NCBI GenBank assembly: GCA_963969495.1
Contig: OZ018329.1
Coordinates: 66,161,243 to 66,225,242 of the forward strand
Origin: Ceratothoa steindachneri
Lineage: Eukaryota > Arthropoda > Malacostraca > Isopoda > Cymothoidae
Reading direction: 5' to 3'
DNA: 64,000 nucleotides
How positions within the stretch are numbered: position 1 is the stretch's first letter; each line of letters opens with the position of its first letter. Below are positions 1-11,383 of this stretch, in pieces. The notes under the pieces were generated by a model. The model had not been told where the DNA came from and ran no database searches. It was given only the letters and a program-made list of their open reading frames with translations. The position numbers and the translations under genes were made by a program.

Positions 1-59
1 TTTACATAAAAATAATGAGAGAATTGATGGGCAAAAATTACATTCGAGAATAAAAGGGC

Positions 60-700
60 ACAATTACATCAGATGAACGAAGGGGGGGGGGTTGTAGTTA
101 TGAATCAGACTATGAAGTTAAAACTTAAGGTTGTACGGGAGGAGACTATGCAAATGGGGGGAATTAACGCAAATGGGTTACTAGAGGGGGAGAGGGGTTC
201 GCTTACAGAAGATTCCGGGTGAGACGTCATGGTAAGGCTTCACGGATGTCTTCTGCACGTGAGGCGAGGCCATTCGAAGCTTCTGAGCGAGATGTTAAAG
301 TGATGACGGTTCTCCAAAAAAAAGGGTGGGGGGGCGGTAACGTCCAGTCCAGGGGAGAGTATTTCGGCCACCCGAAAACGAAGGGCGCACGAGGAGGGCT
401 TCGACAGGATTTGATGAGCACCTGACTTGGAACTAGAGGAATTTTCCTTGGGGTCCGGGCGAGACTTCTCAACTGTGTCGGTTTCATGGGAAACGAGCAA
501 TATATATGCCTGAGGCTCTTCCCGTGGGGGAGGGGGGTTAGTGAGAAACAGCTCTACTCTCGAATGGCCTCGAATCTTCTTGCCGAGGCTATTCTAGCCC
601 GTGTAAAGGTGAATCGTGGTGGACGCGGTTCGAGGCTACCGCTTGTGGAAGGGGGGGGGAGGGGTAGGCTTACCAATTTAAGCCTAGCAGAATCTTCTCC
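60..700. other. G-rich stretch before LINE-A copy 1
   Basis: Several runs of 7-10 G occur here (near 81-90, 325-335 and 645-660), and the base composition is much more GC-rich than most of the window. An open frame covers 486-1160, but its first half matches nothing I recognise. Its second half overlaps, partly in another frame, the endonuclease domain of the downstream LINE. The stretch could be LINE 5' sequence or unrelated DNA. Confidence 0.3.
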
Positions 701-779
701 AGCACATGAAACCTCCGGGCTGGAAAAGAAATTCCACGTGAAATTCCCTCACAAAGTCTTAACCCAAATTCACAGCGGA

Positions 780-3090
780 GAACGTTTTGATGGATGTACA
801 ATAGTTGTGAACAGAGGTTTTAACTTCAGACAAATAAGAGACTCGATGAGTCATACCTCGCTGTGTAGGTCCATACGGCAGTGGGTTCCCTGGTCAGAAA
901 AAAAGTGTACAAGCTCCCAAAGAGAAGCTAATTACCCTTACACAACTTCCTGCAGCTTTGTGGTCGCGGCAGAACCATTATTTTTGCCAGCGACCTCAAT
1001 GCGAGGGATGATGCCTCAGACTATATGTCAAACAACCCCCCAGCAGGCAGGAATCTCGAAACACTTATTGACAGGCAAATTAGGACAAGAATTGGACCAA
1101 ACACCTCTACATTCATTACTCATAGAACAGCCACTAAACCGGACATATTGCCTACCATAACTTTGTTCCCTTATAATTACTCCATTGAACCGGACCCTCC
1201 TGTCCCGAGCTACCACCAGGCTATCCTTATTGAAATTTAAACCTCCCTAATCCAAGTCCCCATCCCATAATGCAAGAGTTACGCTTGCGCCAACTGGGAT
1301 ACGTATAATCGACTCCTCGAAAACTACATTCCCGATCCCTTAATTAACGCAAATTTATAAGAAATTGACATGGATTTGGACAAAATTAATGATTATTTAT
1401 TGAAGGCCGATAAGGAAGCCATTCTCGGTACAAAATTTAAACCTTTCCTGCCACTATTTGTACCCCTAGAATGAAAATCCTTGCCAGGGAATACAGGGAC
1501 CGGATCAATGAAGTGAACCTCACTGGCCCCAACATCAATACGCACAGAAGAACACGTAAGATACGTGACGAACTAATGACACTTATTAGGGACCAACAGA
1601 GTTCACTTTGGCACAATTTAATAGAAAGACGTGCCCTAGAAAATGACTCACGCACATTCTGGCTGACTGTAAAAAGGCTAAAAGGTGGATAGACACAAAC
1701 GACAATAAACTTACATGAGACAATACAGAAATTACTGAGATTCAAGAAATCGAAGAAGAATTCAGACTCGTCTGAGCATCTATTTTTAAGATATTCCCTA
1801 AAGAAAATGGTAACTTTGATTTAGATTTCGAAGATGGAATTATAAATGATCTGAATGACCAGATATTCAGAACCTATCTTCACCATTATGTATAGCAAAA
1901 AAGGAATATGAAGGAACTCAGCGTTAGAATTACTGCCGAAGAACTCTCGAAAACCTTTAAATCCTTTTGTCAACGAGCACCTAGTAGGCGTACAGGACTG
2001 ACACGGGAGAATTTTATAAAAGCCCCACCCAACATCCTTCTGGGGCTTATGAATATCATGAATGCGTGCCTGAACGTGGGTTACTTCCCTGACCACTGGA
2101 AGGTAGAAAAAATAATATTCATTCCCAAAGCCTGTATGCCACCGTACAATCCAGCTAACTTCAAGCCTATATCTCTCTTACAATTTGCAGGTAAACTCTT
2201 TGAAAATATATAGGCCAACAGGGTGAATACTTTCCTTGAAAATAATAATCTGCACAATAACAAACAACATGGCTTCTGGAGGAAGCAAGGAACGGACACG
2301 ACTCTTGTTTGGATCATCGAGAAGCTAGCAAAAATAAAAGCAGAAAGATGCCATGCAAATCTGGGACTCCGCGACATCAAAAAGGCCTTTGACAAAGTAT
2401 AGAGGAGAGGTAAGCAATACAAGATCTTACACCTGGGCCTCAATCCCATACTTGAAAGGATTCTATACGACTATGTAATGGAGAGAAAAGCATTTCTGAA
2501 CATTATAGGATTTAATTGCCCCGATTTCGAGCTCGAAGCGGGGGTGCCACAAGGCGGATGTATAAGTCCCTTGCTTTACAACATATACACCTTCGACCTT
2601 CCCCAACATTTGACTGAAGGCTCGTTATATGTCTAATTTGCAGACAACATTACGATGATCTGCACGACACCTTATCGGAATGAGAATTATATGGCACAGA
2701 GTACAGTGCTAGAAATCGAAAACATTAACTCTTTCGAGAGAAGATGGAAGATATCTACTAATACCCCAAAGTTCTATGTAATTCCACTATTCCGACGGAA
2801 CCTCGCAGACATCCGCGTGAGGATGTACGCGCCCCATACCTCATGGAGGGTACGGTTCTGGGACTCCAGATTGAGCTTCAGCGAATGCACGGAGGGACTT
2901 GGATGAATTTTTTCAATTCCTAAACCTGAGTACCTCCAACAAGCTGAAGATCTACAACGCATGAATTCGTTCAAAACTCCTATATCCCCTGATACACACA
3001 AACAAGAGTCCCAAGACCGAAGTCTTTAAAATGCGAAGGGTTCAAAAAGGAGAGAGAGGAGAAGGCAGAGTGAGCTCCATGGTGAACTGT
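780..3090 (+). pseudogene. LINE-A copy 1: endonuclease/reverse transcriptase ORF2 remnant
   Basis: This is a decayed non-LTR retrotransposon ORF2 of the APE-endonuclease type (Jockey/R1-like group). The endonuclease part reads VNRGFNFRQIRDS near 805-845 and SDLNAR at 989-1006, the usual catalytic DLN motif. A linker follows at 1471-1692. The RT starts near 1908 and includes FKPISLLQFAGKLFE (about 2159-2205), DIKKAFDKV (about 2377-2400), GVPQGGCISPLLYNIY (from 2542) and FADN at 2637-2648. The normal YADD box is changed: the Tyr is Phe and the second Asp is Asn. In-frame stops fall near 2212, 2401 and 2634, and there are frameshifts in the endonuclease. The copy is therefore dead. Order and residues match LINE-A copies 2 (23.7-26.06 kb, minus) and 3 (39.7-43.2 kb). 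Confidence 0.8.
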
Positions 3091-3104
3091 GGTTAAATCA
3101 ATAA

Positions 3105-3359
3105 ATGTGGAGCTTCACAGAAAAGGAAATAAGATCTGGGACACCGTACACCGGTGCCTCCCTCCCGGAGGAGGTAGTACTTGACCACATGGACTTTAAT
3201 GACGTAAAACAAGTTAAATCTTTTAGAAGCAGCAGAATATTCATTGACAATGATGAGACCCATTATTCACTTAGATTTATCCAATACCCCACGAAAAACA
3301 AAGCCAACACATTCACCTTTCCCTTTAAAATTATCCAAGAGCTAATTCCCGACCATTGA
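3105..3359 (+). other. Unassigned 84-codon open frame, possible LINE-A 3' tail
   Basis: The frame follows LINE-A copy 1 directly and ends at a TGA before the (TA)n array. The peptide has no motif I recognise. It may be the degenerate C-terminus or 3' sequence of that LINE; independent coding is unlikely. Confidence 0.2.
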
Positions 3360-3524
3360 GCGATTAACTCGCAAAAAATCTTCAAAAAATATACAACTAA
3401 AATAAAAAACAGAACAAAGCAAAAACAACGCAAAATCTGGGCGTAATAAGGCCAGATAAAATTAAAAAAAATTCACTAAGCAGTACGGATCGAAAACTCT
3501 TCTGCTATAAAGGCTTGAATGCCC

Positions 3525-3528
<4 letters not shown>

Positions 3529-3598
<70 letters not shown>
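3529..3598. repeat. (TA)n microsatellite
   Basis: About 35 uninterrupted TA units. It lies just beyond the LINE-A copy 1 tail. Confidence 0.97.
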
Positions 3599-3599
<1 letters not shown>

Positions 3600-5355
3600 C
3601 AAAAAATATATCCTAAAACGCAAAGAAGGCCAGAGATACCCTATCACCAGGGACCTGTCTTTCATTCTACTTTTCATTTTCGCTTTCCTATCATTTTCGC
3701 CAATTTCCCCCACTATTTCTCATAATAAATCCTTTACTACTATATTCCTTACTTTACATTACCGAGCTAGTCCTCAGCCTCTGAGTTTCCACCGGTAATG
3801 TCATCACAACTTATAAGCGACGTGAGCCCGTCTTGTTCTTGGCGAGAGTCAATACAAATTTAATTGGATAATAAAATATATACCACTATTGCAAAGGACA
3901 TTGTACAACTGAACTTGGAATGGAAATTGGTATGAGTCGTTGCTACAGCTCAGCTGTTGGCTATTCAGACTTCCTGGGCAGATATCTTGGGTTTGATTTG
4001 TATCTGCGAAAACAATTATTTTTTTACCATTTCCAGAGGCCAATAACGTGGCCGATACAAATGAAGCCGAATGAATGAACAGGAAACGGAGAAACAGAAC
4101 AAAATATGGCTATAACGGACTAAAACTAATTTCAGCTAATCGTTTCGTTCGTTAAAAGTAAGGGAACCTTTTTATGTAACTAAAAAGTAACTTCGTTAGT
4201 AAAGAGTAACGGACTGTACCCATCTATGTAAACGAATGAACATTCAACTCTTCTTATAAATGTCTGCTCTATCATTAGAAATAGAAATAAGGACAAGCTG
4301 CATTTCCAGAAGAAAAACCATTAATGTACTTGAATTCACTGGTGGACAAGAGATTTGACTCGTTGTCTTTGATCGATCGAATCGTTACTGTTGTTTTAGT
4401 TATGACTTTTAACACTAAATCGCACCTGCAGATGACGAAATTAGTAAAAAAGAGTTTTAAAAAGGCAGATACTCACAAGTTCACCGGATGTTTCTACCCG
4501 TTTGGTGAATTTTAAAATGTTAAAGAACGAGAATTGCAGTTTAGTTCATGCCAATTTCCTCGGAGTTCGAACTTGTTCGGAAGGCCCTGATATGGCTTCG
4601 CCAAAGAGTTATATGTGACCAAATGGTGCTCATGCAATAATATATAAATATTAAAGAAGGTAATAAACGATTCTTAATCAAGTTAGTGTAGAAAGAGCAG
4701 ATATAAAAGGAAATATAAATCAGGTTATATGTGTAAGATATTAAAAGATTTGAAAAGAAATAAATCAAACTTCAAAAGCCTGAAATTTTTAAGCTAGTCG
4801 TGATGAATTGTCATTGAATATGGTCTTCAAAGTTAAAAAAAAATGATTCAGTGGCATAAGGTGAATTTTAATTCTAAGTTAAAAAAAGAGTCAAAATCAT
4901 TGCCTTCAAGAGCCGAAAAAAATCAAGCTTTTTTTCTATATTTTCTTTAATTCGTATTCTTACATGGCACCCGTTGGTCATATTTTGCCACATGGAACTG
5001 GTGCTCGTTATTCTCTATCAGGCAAAAGCCGCCTATGACTGTTTACGGAAGCACAAAGTAAAGGCGAACTATCCACCCAAGTCTGTCGTGAGGGCGTCTG
5101 CTTGTTGAGCTTGAATTCAAATGCAGAGAAGCAAAGAGGGTACGCAAGATAAAAGCGTCGTCTGGTGGAAATTAAGAGGTGGACCAATGTTTTCAAAATA
5201 AGGGTAAATCATTTATAACTCCAATGGGGTAATCTGAATATGCATGCTTGGGGATGAAGTGAGAGTTTTGCTTTAACTTCCGAGCAATGGTTTAAACTGA
5301 TTATATACATTAATAGTTAATGCAGAGAACAAAGCCATCTGTCTTATGAGGAATT
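3600..5355. other. Unassigned AT-rich intergenic DNA
   Basis: Only short random frames are present. I see no transposon motif, RNA gene or tandem repeat in this stretch. Confidence 0.5.
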
Positions 5356-5358
5356 ATA

Positions 5359-5584
5359 AGTTTGGCCAGAAAGTTCTGACTCACTTAGGAAGCGGAAGTT
5401 TGTTTACAGTTCTTTTATTGAAAGCTGACTGGTATCTGGGATAGATTCGGATGCTGGTTAATTGCTGGAAGAAGATCGTAGAGAGTGATGGACTTTACTT
5501 TGAAGAATAAATGTTGGTGTTGCTCCATAAACTTTTGTGTTTTATTTCCGCTTCGTACCTGAGTCAAGACTTTCTGGTCAACCT
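5359..5584 (+). mobile_element. MITE-sized mariner derivative with transposase C-terminus
   Basis: Inverted ends flank this 226-bp piece. The left end AGTTTGGCCAGAAAGT (5359-5374) mirrors the right end, whose reverse complement begins AGGTTGACCAGAAAGT. The match continues inward for about 40 bp (GACTCA, then AAGCGGAA). A TA precedes the left end. Between the ends, the plus strand reads ADWYLGQIRTLADRW, then GLYFEE and a stop, which resembles the C-terminal end of mariner-type transposases. The element therefore looks like an internal-deletion derivative that kept both ends and only the last codons. A closely related segment lies at 14485-14655 on the minus strand. Confidence 0.7.
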
Positions 5585-5589
5585 AATAT

Positions 5590-6585
5590 ATCAATAGAAG
5601 ATACATTAGAATAGGTTGTCAAGCATTTCCTGAATCATTTTCCTTAGTAAAGAGAAAGTCTTAAGGACTTTTATTCGCCTAGGGACCTTAGTCGTGCAGA
5701 AACCTTTTCAAGTTAATCCTATTAGTGACCATAGAATGAAAACATTGTTGTTTAAATTCTACACCAAGTAATTATCTTTTATGTCTCCTAGAAAAAAGGC
5801 CATACCTATTGAAATACAATCATGAATTTCTTTCTACATATCCCTATATAAAGAGCATGCATGGCTTCGCCACTCCCCCCTATGGGGGAGCTTGCGCTTC
5901 CCTACTAAGATTAAAATTTTAAATCTAAAAAAAGCAGCCATGGTTAGATTTTTATAAATTTTCTGAACTTCGCAAATTATAATAATTTTAAAAGGAACTC
6001 TAAACTAAATTTTCTGAACTTCACCATTTATAATTCTTTGGGTTTTAAAAATTCACAAAATTTCGATACTTTATTTATTTCTGAACTTCACTATTTTGTT
6101 TTTTGATATTATAAAAAAATTATTAAAAAAAACAAGTCATGAGCAAACTAAGATGAAATTATTATTCAAATACTCAAAAAAATCTCCTTTTAAATTATAG
6201 AGTTAGTGACGATGATGATGCCGATGATACAGAAAAGAAATTTACGGGTGGCGAAGTTTAAACAGATGAAACTGCAGAGCTTAACAGAGTCCAAGAAGAA
6301 GACAGGTTTCTTTAACTTAATGACCTTATTTGAGGAAAAATGTAAATTCTAAAAATCCTAATTCCTCATTAAAAGAGATAGAACAAATTTAATTTAGCGA
6401 TCACATTCATAAACGACGGTTCATATGATAGAAGAGTGTAAAATAGAGAAAAGGTCATAAGAAAAAGAAAAAGTGGTTTATTTGAATCAAAAACAGAAGG
6501 AAAAGACGTTTTGTGGTAAAAAAAGAGATACAAGTATAAAGGCAAATCGGATGAAATGCACCAGTCATGTTAAGAGAAGGGATAT
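5590..6585. other. Unassigned AT-rich DNA with short local repeats
   Basis: A TTTCTGAACTTC motif recurs about three times between 5958 and 6095. A perfect short hairpin (CTCCCCC/GGGGGAG) sits near 5873-5890. No coding potential was recognised. Confidence 0.4.
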
Positions 6586-6740
6586 GGCAATTTGGTCTAA
6601 AGCCCTTTGGTGTAATGAGCCTTTGTCTAAATAACTTTTTTCTAAAAGAACTTTGTTTTAAAGGAATTTAGTCTATAGAAACTTTAGTTTATAGGAACTT
6701 TGGTTGAAAGGAACTTTGGTCTAAAGGGACTTTCGTCAAG
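6586..6740 (+). repeat. MULE-1 left terminal motif array
   Basis: Roughly eight degenerate copies of GGTCTAAAGGAACTTT, spaced 16-20 bp apart. The clearest copies are at 6594-6612 and 6700-6735. Confidence 0.8.
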
Positions 6741-7104
6741 AAGTACATTCCTTGAGCTGTAAATTTCTGCATATATGTATTCTGCATAATGCATATAAAC
6801 ATACATAAATACTCAAATGAATTTAATTTCAATGTGAAATTTTTGTAAAAACTTCAATTTTTGTAAGCATTTTTTTAATCATTTTGTGATGAAATAATTA
6901 CATTAACTTGGAAAAATATATATGCTCAATAAAAAAGGGTTTTCATATAGGGACACGCAGAAAACCCTTTTGAAAACCCTTATTTTTAACAATATTTATT
7001 AATATTAAATCATAAAAACTATCCCCCCCCTTAAATTCGTTGGGGGCGACCTTTGGCCACTTTCCTGGGAAATTACAACACTGTGTTATGGATAGTATCA
7101 TATT

Positions 7105-7376
7105 TACTACATAATCCGCAAACAAAGCAATAAATACATTACAAAAAATAGATAGCCAAAATAGACAGCTCAAGGAATGTACTACACAATCCGTAGAAAA
7201 GCAATAAATACATTACAATCAAATAGACAGTCAAAATAGACAGCTCAAGGAATGTACTACACAATCCATAGAAAAACGCTAAATACATTACAATCAAATA
7301 GAAAGCTCAAGGAATGGACTAGACAATCCGTAGAAAAAGCAATAAATACATTACAATCAAATAGACAGCCAAAATA
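7105..7376 (+). repeat. 75-bp minisatellite inside MULE-1, about 3.7 units
   Basis: Units begin at 7105, 7180, 7255 and 7317, each with TACTAC or a variant. The first two are 75 bp, the third is 62 bp with an internal deletion, and the last is partial. Each full unit contains ACAGCTCAAGGAATGTAC. The reverse complement of that 18-mer occurs once at 6743-6760, beside the left terminal array. Confidence 0.9.
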
Positions 7377-8075
7377 TTTATGTATTTTATAAATTATTAT
7401 TATCGCAAAAAGTATTCTATACACATGCTCTGCTTACATGTATTGTGAAATACATGTAATTACAACATGTTTGCAATGTACTTGCACAAGTGTACATTTA
7501 AGTAGATGTTTCATCAACGTAATTTAAGGTTGAAGGCCATAAAACCCCATCCCCTTCCTCACTACCCCCTTATAGACTTCTGCCATGGTGTAGTCTGAGA
7601 GAGGGCAGGGGGATTTGTGGATTAATTTAAATATAGGATCTATATGAATTGTAAACAAGACTTTTCTTCGCCTTTCTATTTGGGGGGGGAGCAGAACGAA
7701 CTTACAAGAAAGCAGTCGTCCTTTCGGAAAAATTGCCAAGTCAATTTAAAAGACATGAGATGACAATCAAAAGATTAGTGAAACGGGGATACCGATGCGT
7801 TTCCAGATCAGAGGTCAAATATAGGAAAATTGCCACTTAGTGTGTAATTAGCATAAGGGTATAGTCGGTCAAAATTCTTCTTCCGGAAGTTCAGCACGCC
7901 CAATGACCTGCCTGTTTAGAGTACCACTCAAAGTCCACACGAGTAGCAGGCTGATTCATAATAACATCTGAATCTTGTGTTGACTCGCATAAATATTTAT
8001 TTTCTAAATTTAATTATCTTTTTAACCCATAATGGATTTTGAAAACCAAAAGAGGAAAGGATAAATTGTGTTATA

Positions 8076-9314
8076 ATGGATATTATTACACAGAAAAACA
8101 ATTCAACAAAATGTGTAAGCTATTGGCGTTGTGAAGATCGTACGTGTTCTAGTCGTCATGTGTTAAGCCAAAATAAAGTAATTAAATGTTCAGACCATAC
8201 TCATGGGGGTAGTAGTGCAAAAATTCATGTTTTCAAAGCAATGAAAACTATTCAAAAAAAGGCTAAAACAACGTCTGAACCTCCTGCTACAATTATTTCT
8301 GAAGTAATAACAAAAGTGCCTGAGTGTTCCCAAGGTGTTCTTCCTTCAAATGCAAGTATAACCTGAAATATTAGGAAATAAATAAACAAAATGCTCCCTA
8401 AACTCTACAACATTGAATGAAGTGGACCTACAAGGTAGATTGAGCACAACTATTCAAGGTGAAAACTGGCTAATTCATGATAGCGGAAAAGATGATAAGG
8501 AACGATTTCTAATTTTTGCACCACCTTCCGCTATACGAATACTAGCTTCCGCTACACATTGGTATGCTGATGGAAGGTTTAAAACATGTAAAATTTGTTA
8601 TCAAATTAACCCTCTTATTTTTAATTTTTTACCAAACAAAACAGAAGAAGTTTACTTTAGAATGTTGTCAGCCCTTGTTGATTGTGTTGAATGTAATGTA
8701 TTGAAAATTGAAGTATCATATATAAGTGTCGATTTTGAAATGGCTGCGCGAAATGCTTTTTTGCGTGTTCTTGGTGAAATCATCAAACATTTCTGGTTTT
8801 TTTTCAGTCTTGCCAAACTACTTGGAGAAAACTTCAACAGTTGGGTCTTTCTAGCCTATATAATAATGATGAGGAATTTTCCCTATTTTGAAAAAAGATT
8901 AACGCTTTAGCATTTCTGCCTGTTGCTGATGTACTAAAAGCACTTGAACTTTTACAACAAAATGTACCTAAGGAAGCTCTTCCATTCATTAAATATAGTG
9001 AAGAAACTTATATTTTAGGCAAGCTTAGAAAATATGGAAGCCGCGCTAAACCTTTGGTACCCTCACTCGAATGGAATGTTTATGAACTGACTTTATAGGG
9101 TTCCCCTAGTACAACTAACTCTGTTAAAGCTTGGCATAGAAAATTTGGTGTTTTAGATAATGTAATTAAAACAAGAATTTCGCAGCTTGAAATAGGAGTA
9201 AGCGCGAGAAAGGTAAAATCCAATACTGAAAGAAAAGAGCGACGACTCATGATTATTGTGACAGACTACAAGTCTTCGTTCTATGGAGAATTACCTTCGG
9301 AATATTGCCTATAA
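8076..9314 (+). pseudogene. MULE-1 transposase pseudogene with FLYWCH-type zinc finger
   Basis: The N-terminal 96-codon frame (8076-8366) has a FLYWCH-like finger: YWRCEDRTCSSRHV followed by CSDHTHGG (W-x-C, C, H-x-H). After a break, 8413-8910 reads as a MULE transposase core. HWYADGRFKTCK carries the first catalytic Asp (about 8568), FLPNKTEEVYFRML follows, and VDFEMAARNAF carries the second Asp (about 8731). A frameshift near 8805 moves the C-terminal half to another frame: QSCQTTWRKLQQLGL, LAFLPVADVLKALE, EWNVYELTL, stop, TNSVKAWHRKFG, which matches the family's usual TNNSVEGWHN block. With at least one frameshift and several stops it cannot encode an intact enzyme. Confidence 0.8.
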
Positions 9315-9414
9315 CCTGGTTTCATTCTGAATGTTTTTTTTTAAATAAAGAAACTTTGTTAATTTCATTAAAAGGAATAGATTTTAGATAATACTAGTTT
9401 TTTTAATAAAATAA

Positions 9415-9588
9415 TTAGCTGAAAGACCTTTTAGACCAAAATTTCTTTAGACCAAAGTTCCTCGAGACTAGCGTTCCTTCAGACCAAAGTTCCTTTAGAC
9501 CAACGTTCCTTTAGATTAAAGGTTCCTTTAGACCAAAGTTCATTTAGCCTAAAGTTCTTTAGACGAAAGATCTTTAGACCAAAGTTCC
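9415..9588 (-). repeat. MULE-1 right terminal motif array
   Basis: About nine copies of AAAGTTCCTTTAGACC and variants, the reverse complement of the left-array unit. The array ends at AAAGTTCCCC near 9590. Confidence 0.85.
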
Positions 9589-9589
9589 C

Positions 9590-10663
9590 CAATCCAAAAA
9601 GAATACGAAACAGAAAGGTTCATTTATGAAGAATTTATTCCCTTATTGACTCTAGCCAGTTCTACACGAGCAAGGGTGGAGATGAGAAGAAAAAGAAAAA
9701 CAAGAAAGAATGAAAAAAAAAATACGTAAGCTTGAGGTAAGAGTCTAAGAAAAGTTATCGTTTTCAACAGCAAATACAAAAATATCAATTGTTGAGACTA
9801 AGTGAGATGCATATAAATCCTTTAGATACGAATTAATCTGATAACATAAATAATAAACAAAGCATTCAACAAACCGAGGGTGGAGGAAGGAATGGGACTA
9901 CAAAATGAATGAAAGGTGAAATTCAATGAATAAAATACCATGAAAACAAACTCATTAAAATTATTTCTTTATTTATTATAAACTGAACGGAAACGAACTC
10001 GAGGCAATGATGCTCTGATAGAAAGAAGCTGATGAAGGTAGAGGAAGTGTAAATGTATAATGAACAAAAAAGGATATAACTTGAAACTTGAGAAGAGAGG
10101 GAGCGATGTAAAAACAGGTGAAATGCAAAAGTTAGAGGGAATTGTGTGGAAGGGGCGAGATTAGAAGCAGTGACAATCTCCACGAAGACTATTTGATATA
10201 AATTACAGGTGTAAAATAAATTACCTCGTTTGAATATTTTTATATGGACATCCTGTTCCCATAGGCCATTTTTACCTTCTCTTCTTTAAAATAGGAAGAA
10301 ATGAATGAAAATTGGGGAAAATGACTTAAAGCTATTTTACGGCGGAATATATTGATGCATAAAAGACTTTCTCTGGCTTCTGTCCACCTCTTTGGAGAGC
10401 TCAGACTCAAGGGTTACCTCTGGGACGCCTTTCAAAGTGTTCGTGATTTTCATCCACAAATTTATCAATTAAAAAGTTGGTGAATTTCGCTCTGTCAAAG
10501 TAACTATTATCTCTTTATAAATTTGCTGCTCTAGTATTATGCATCTAAATGTGGATATGTGTCCCACGGTTTATCTAGGATGGAAATAAATCTCCTAACA
10601 CCTTTGTCCGTTATACTTCAACTTAAATTGAAGATCTATAAGAGAATCCCCCCCTTGGTCATT
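9590..10663. other. Unassigned AT-rich intergenic DNA
   Basis: No motif-bearing frame, tandem array or RNA-like structure was recognised. Confidence 0.4.
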
Positions 10664-10694
10664 TATATATATCTATATATATATATATATATAT
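10664..10694. repeat. Short interrupted (TA)n microsatellite
   Basis: About 15 TA units with one interruption, lying 3' of the PLE fragment on the minus strand. Confidence 0.9.
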
Positions 10695-10868
10695 GAGGAA
10701 TTAAAACACATTCTCCGAAGACAATTTAATTCAGAACAGTTTTTGGTGTATCTCACACCCTTTTTCAACTGACACTGGATAGAAAATATTAGAAAAGTGC
10801 TTACAAACATAACACGGCGTCAGGTCGTGAAAGATCTCCTCTTTTTGTCCCCAATCCTCTACTTGTGG

Positions 10869-11369
10869 CTAATCATGGGGGGGGGGGGAGGAAGGCCTAA
10901 ACATATTAAAAGGCTGACATTTTACTATTTTGTTTATTTGCTTTCGTATTACAGGATTAAAAGAAAATTTACCCTCAGATAGATTTAAATTAGGAACTGA
11001 CGATATCAAGCTCGATTCTACGATTCTTCTCTTAACATAGTTTACCGATTTAAATACCATTTTACTTTCATTGAAATTGATCGAATGATTCAAGTCTCTA
11101 ACATGGCAAAATATTCCACTGCTTTGGCTGCCCCCTCTAATATCTCTTTTGTGTTCGTACAATCTCTTGTCTAGATTTCTCCCCGTTTCCCTTATATAAA
11201 CTTTATGGCAATCGTTGCATGGTATTGCATATACTCCTATGTTATGATGTTCTTTGGGTTTCCTGGCAATCATCAATTGGTTTGAGGAATTATTATATTT
11301 AAAGGCTAGATTAATACCCGCTTTTCCAAATATGTCTTTTAAACTATTTAATTGATTATTAAATGGCAA
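10869..11369 (-). pseudogene. Penelope-like element 1: GIY-YIG endonuclease fragment
   Basis: A 166-codon frame resembles the C-terminal GIY-YIG nuclease module of Penelope-like retroelements. GVYAIPCNDCHKVYIRETG corresponds to the GIY-x(10-11)-YIG core (here GVY and YIR). RNLDKRLYEHKRDI supplies the Arg/His helix, and RRIVESSLI corresponds to the usual region with the catalytic Glu. YIG changed to YIR suggests loss of function or a divergent copy. The RT domain that should lie upstream (above 11369 on this strand) is missing: homology stops next to the tRNA-like palindrome at 11384. The final proline-rich residues come from a G-run and are probably not real coding sequence. Confidence 0.75.
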
Positions 11370-11383
11370 TGTTATACTTTTGT

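Larger units (their letters stand above)
6586..9588 (+). mobile_element. MULE-1: Mutator-like transposon with arrayed terminal inverted motifs
   Basis: The element is bounded by two arrays of a degenerate 16-18 bp motif in opposite orientation. On the left (6586-6740) the unit approximates GGTCTAAAGGAACTTT. On the right (about 9415-9588) it is the reverse complement, AAAGTTCCTTTAGACC. The outermost units also mirror each other (GGCAATTTGGTCTAAAG left, GGAACTTTGGTCTAAAG read inward from the right). The arrays enclose a transposase pseudogene with FLYWCH-like and MULE domains at 8076-9314. I could not find a clear 8-11 bp target duplication, so the exact ends are uncertain by several bases. Confidence 0.75.

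Noticed and set aside
81..660. G-quadruplex regulatory region
   Set aside because: G-runs are present, but they are irregular homopolymer runs with no promoter context and could be simple low complexity.
486..1160. 224-codon open frame as an independent protein gene
   Set aside because: Its first half has no motif and G-rich low complexity, and its second half overlaps the LINE-A endonuclease mainly in another frame.
5873..5890. CTCCCCC/GGGGGAG hairpin as a terminator or regulatory site
   Set aside because: Short and isolated in what looks like a eukaryotic intergenic region; no transcript context.
7105..7376. CRISPR-like array
   Set aside because: Units are contiguous 75-bp tandem repeats without distinct spacers, in a eukaryotic transposon.
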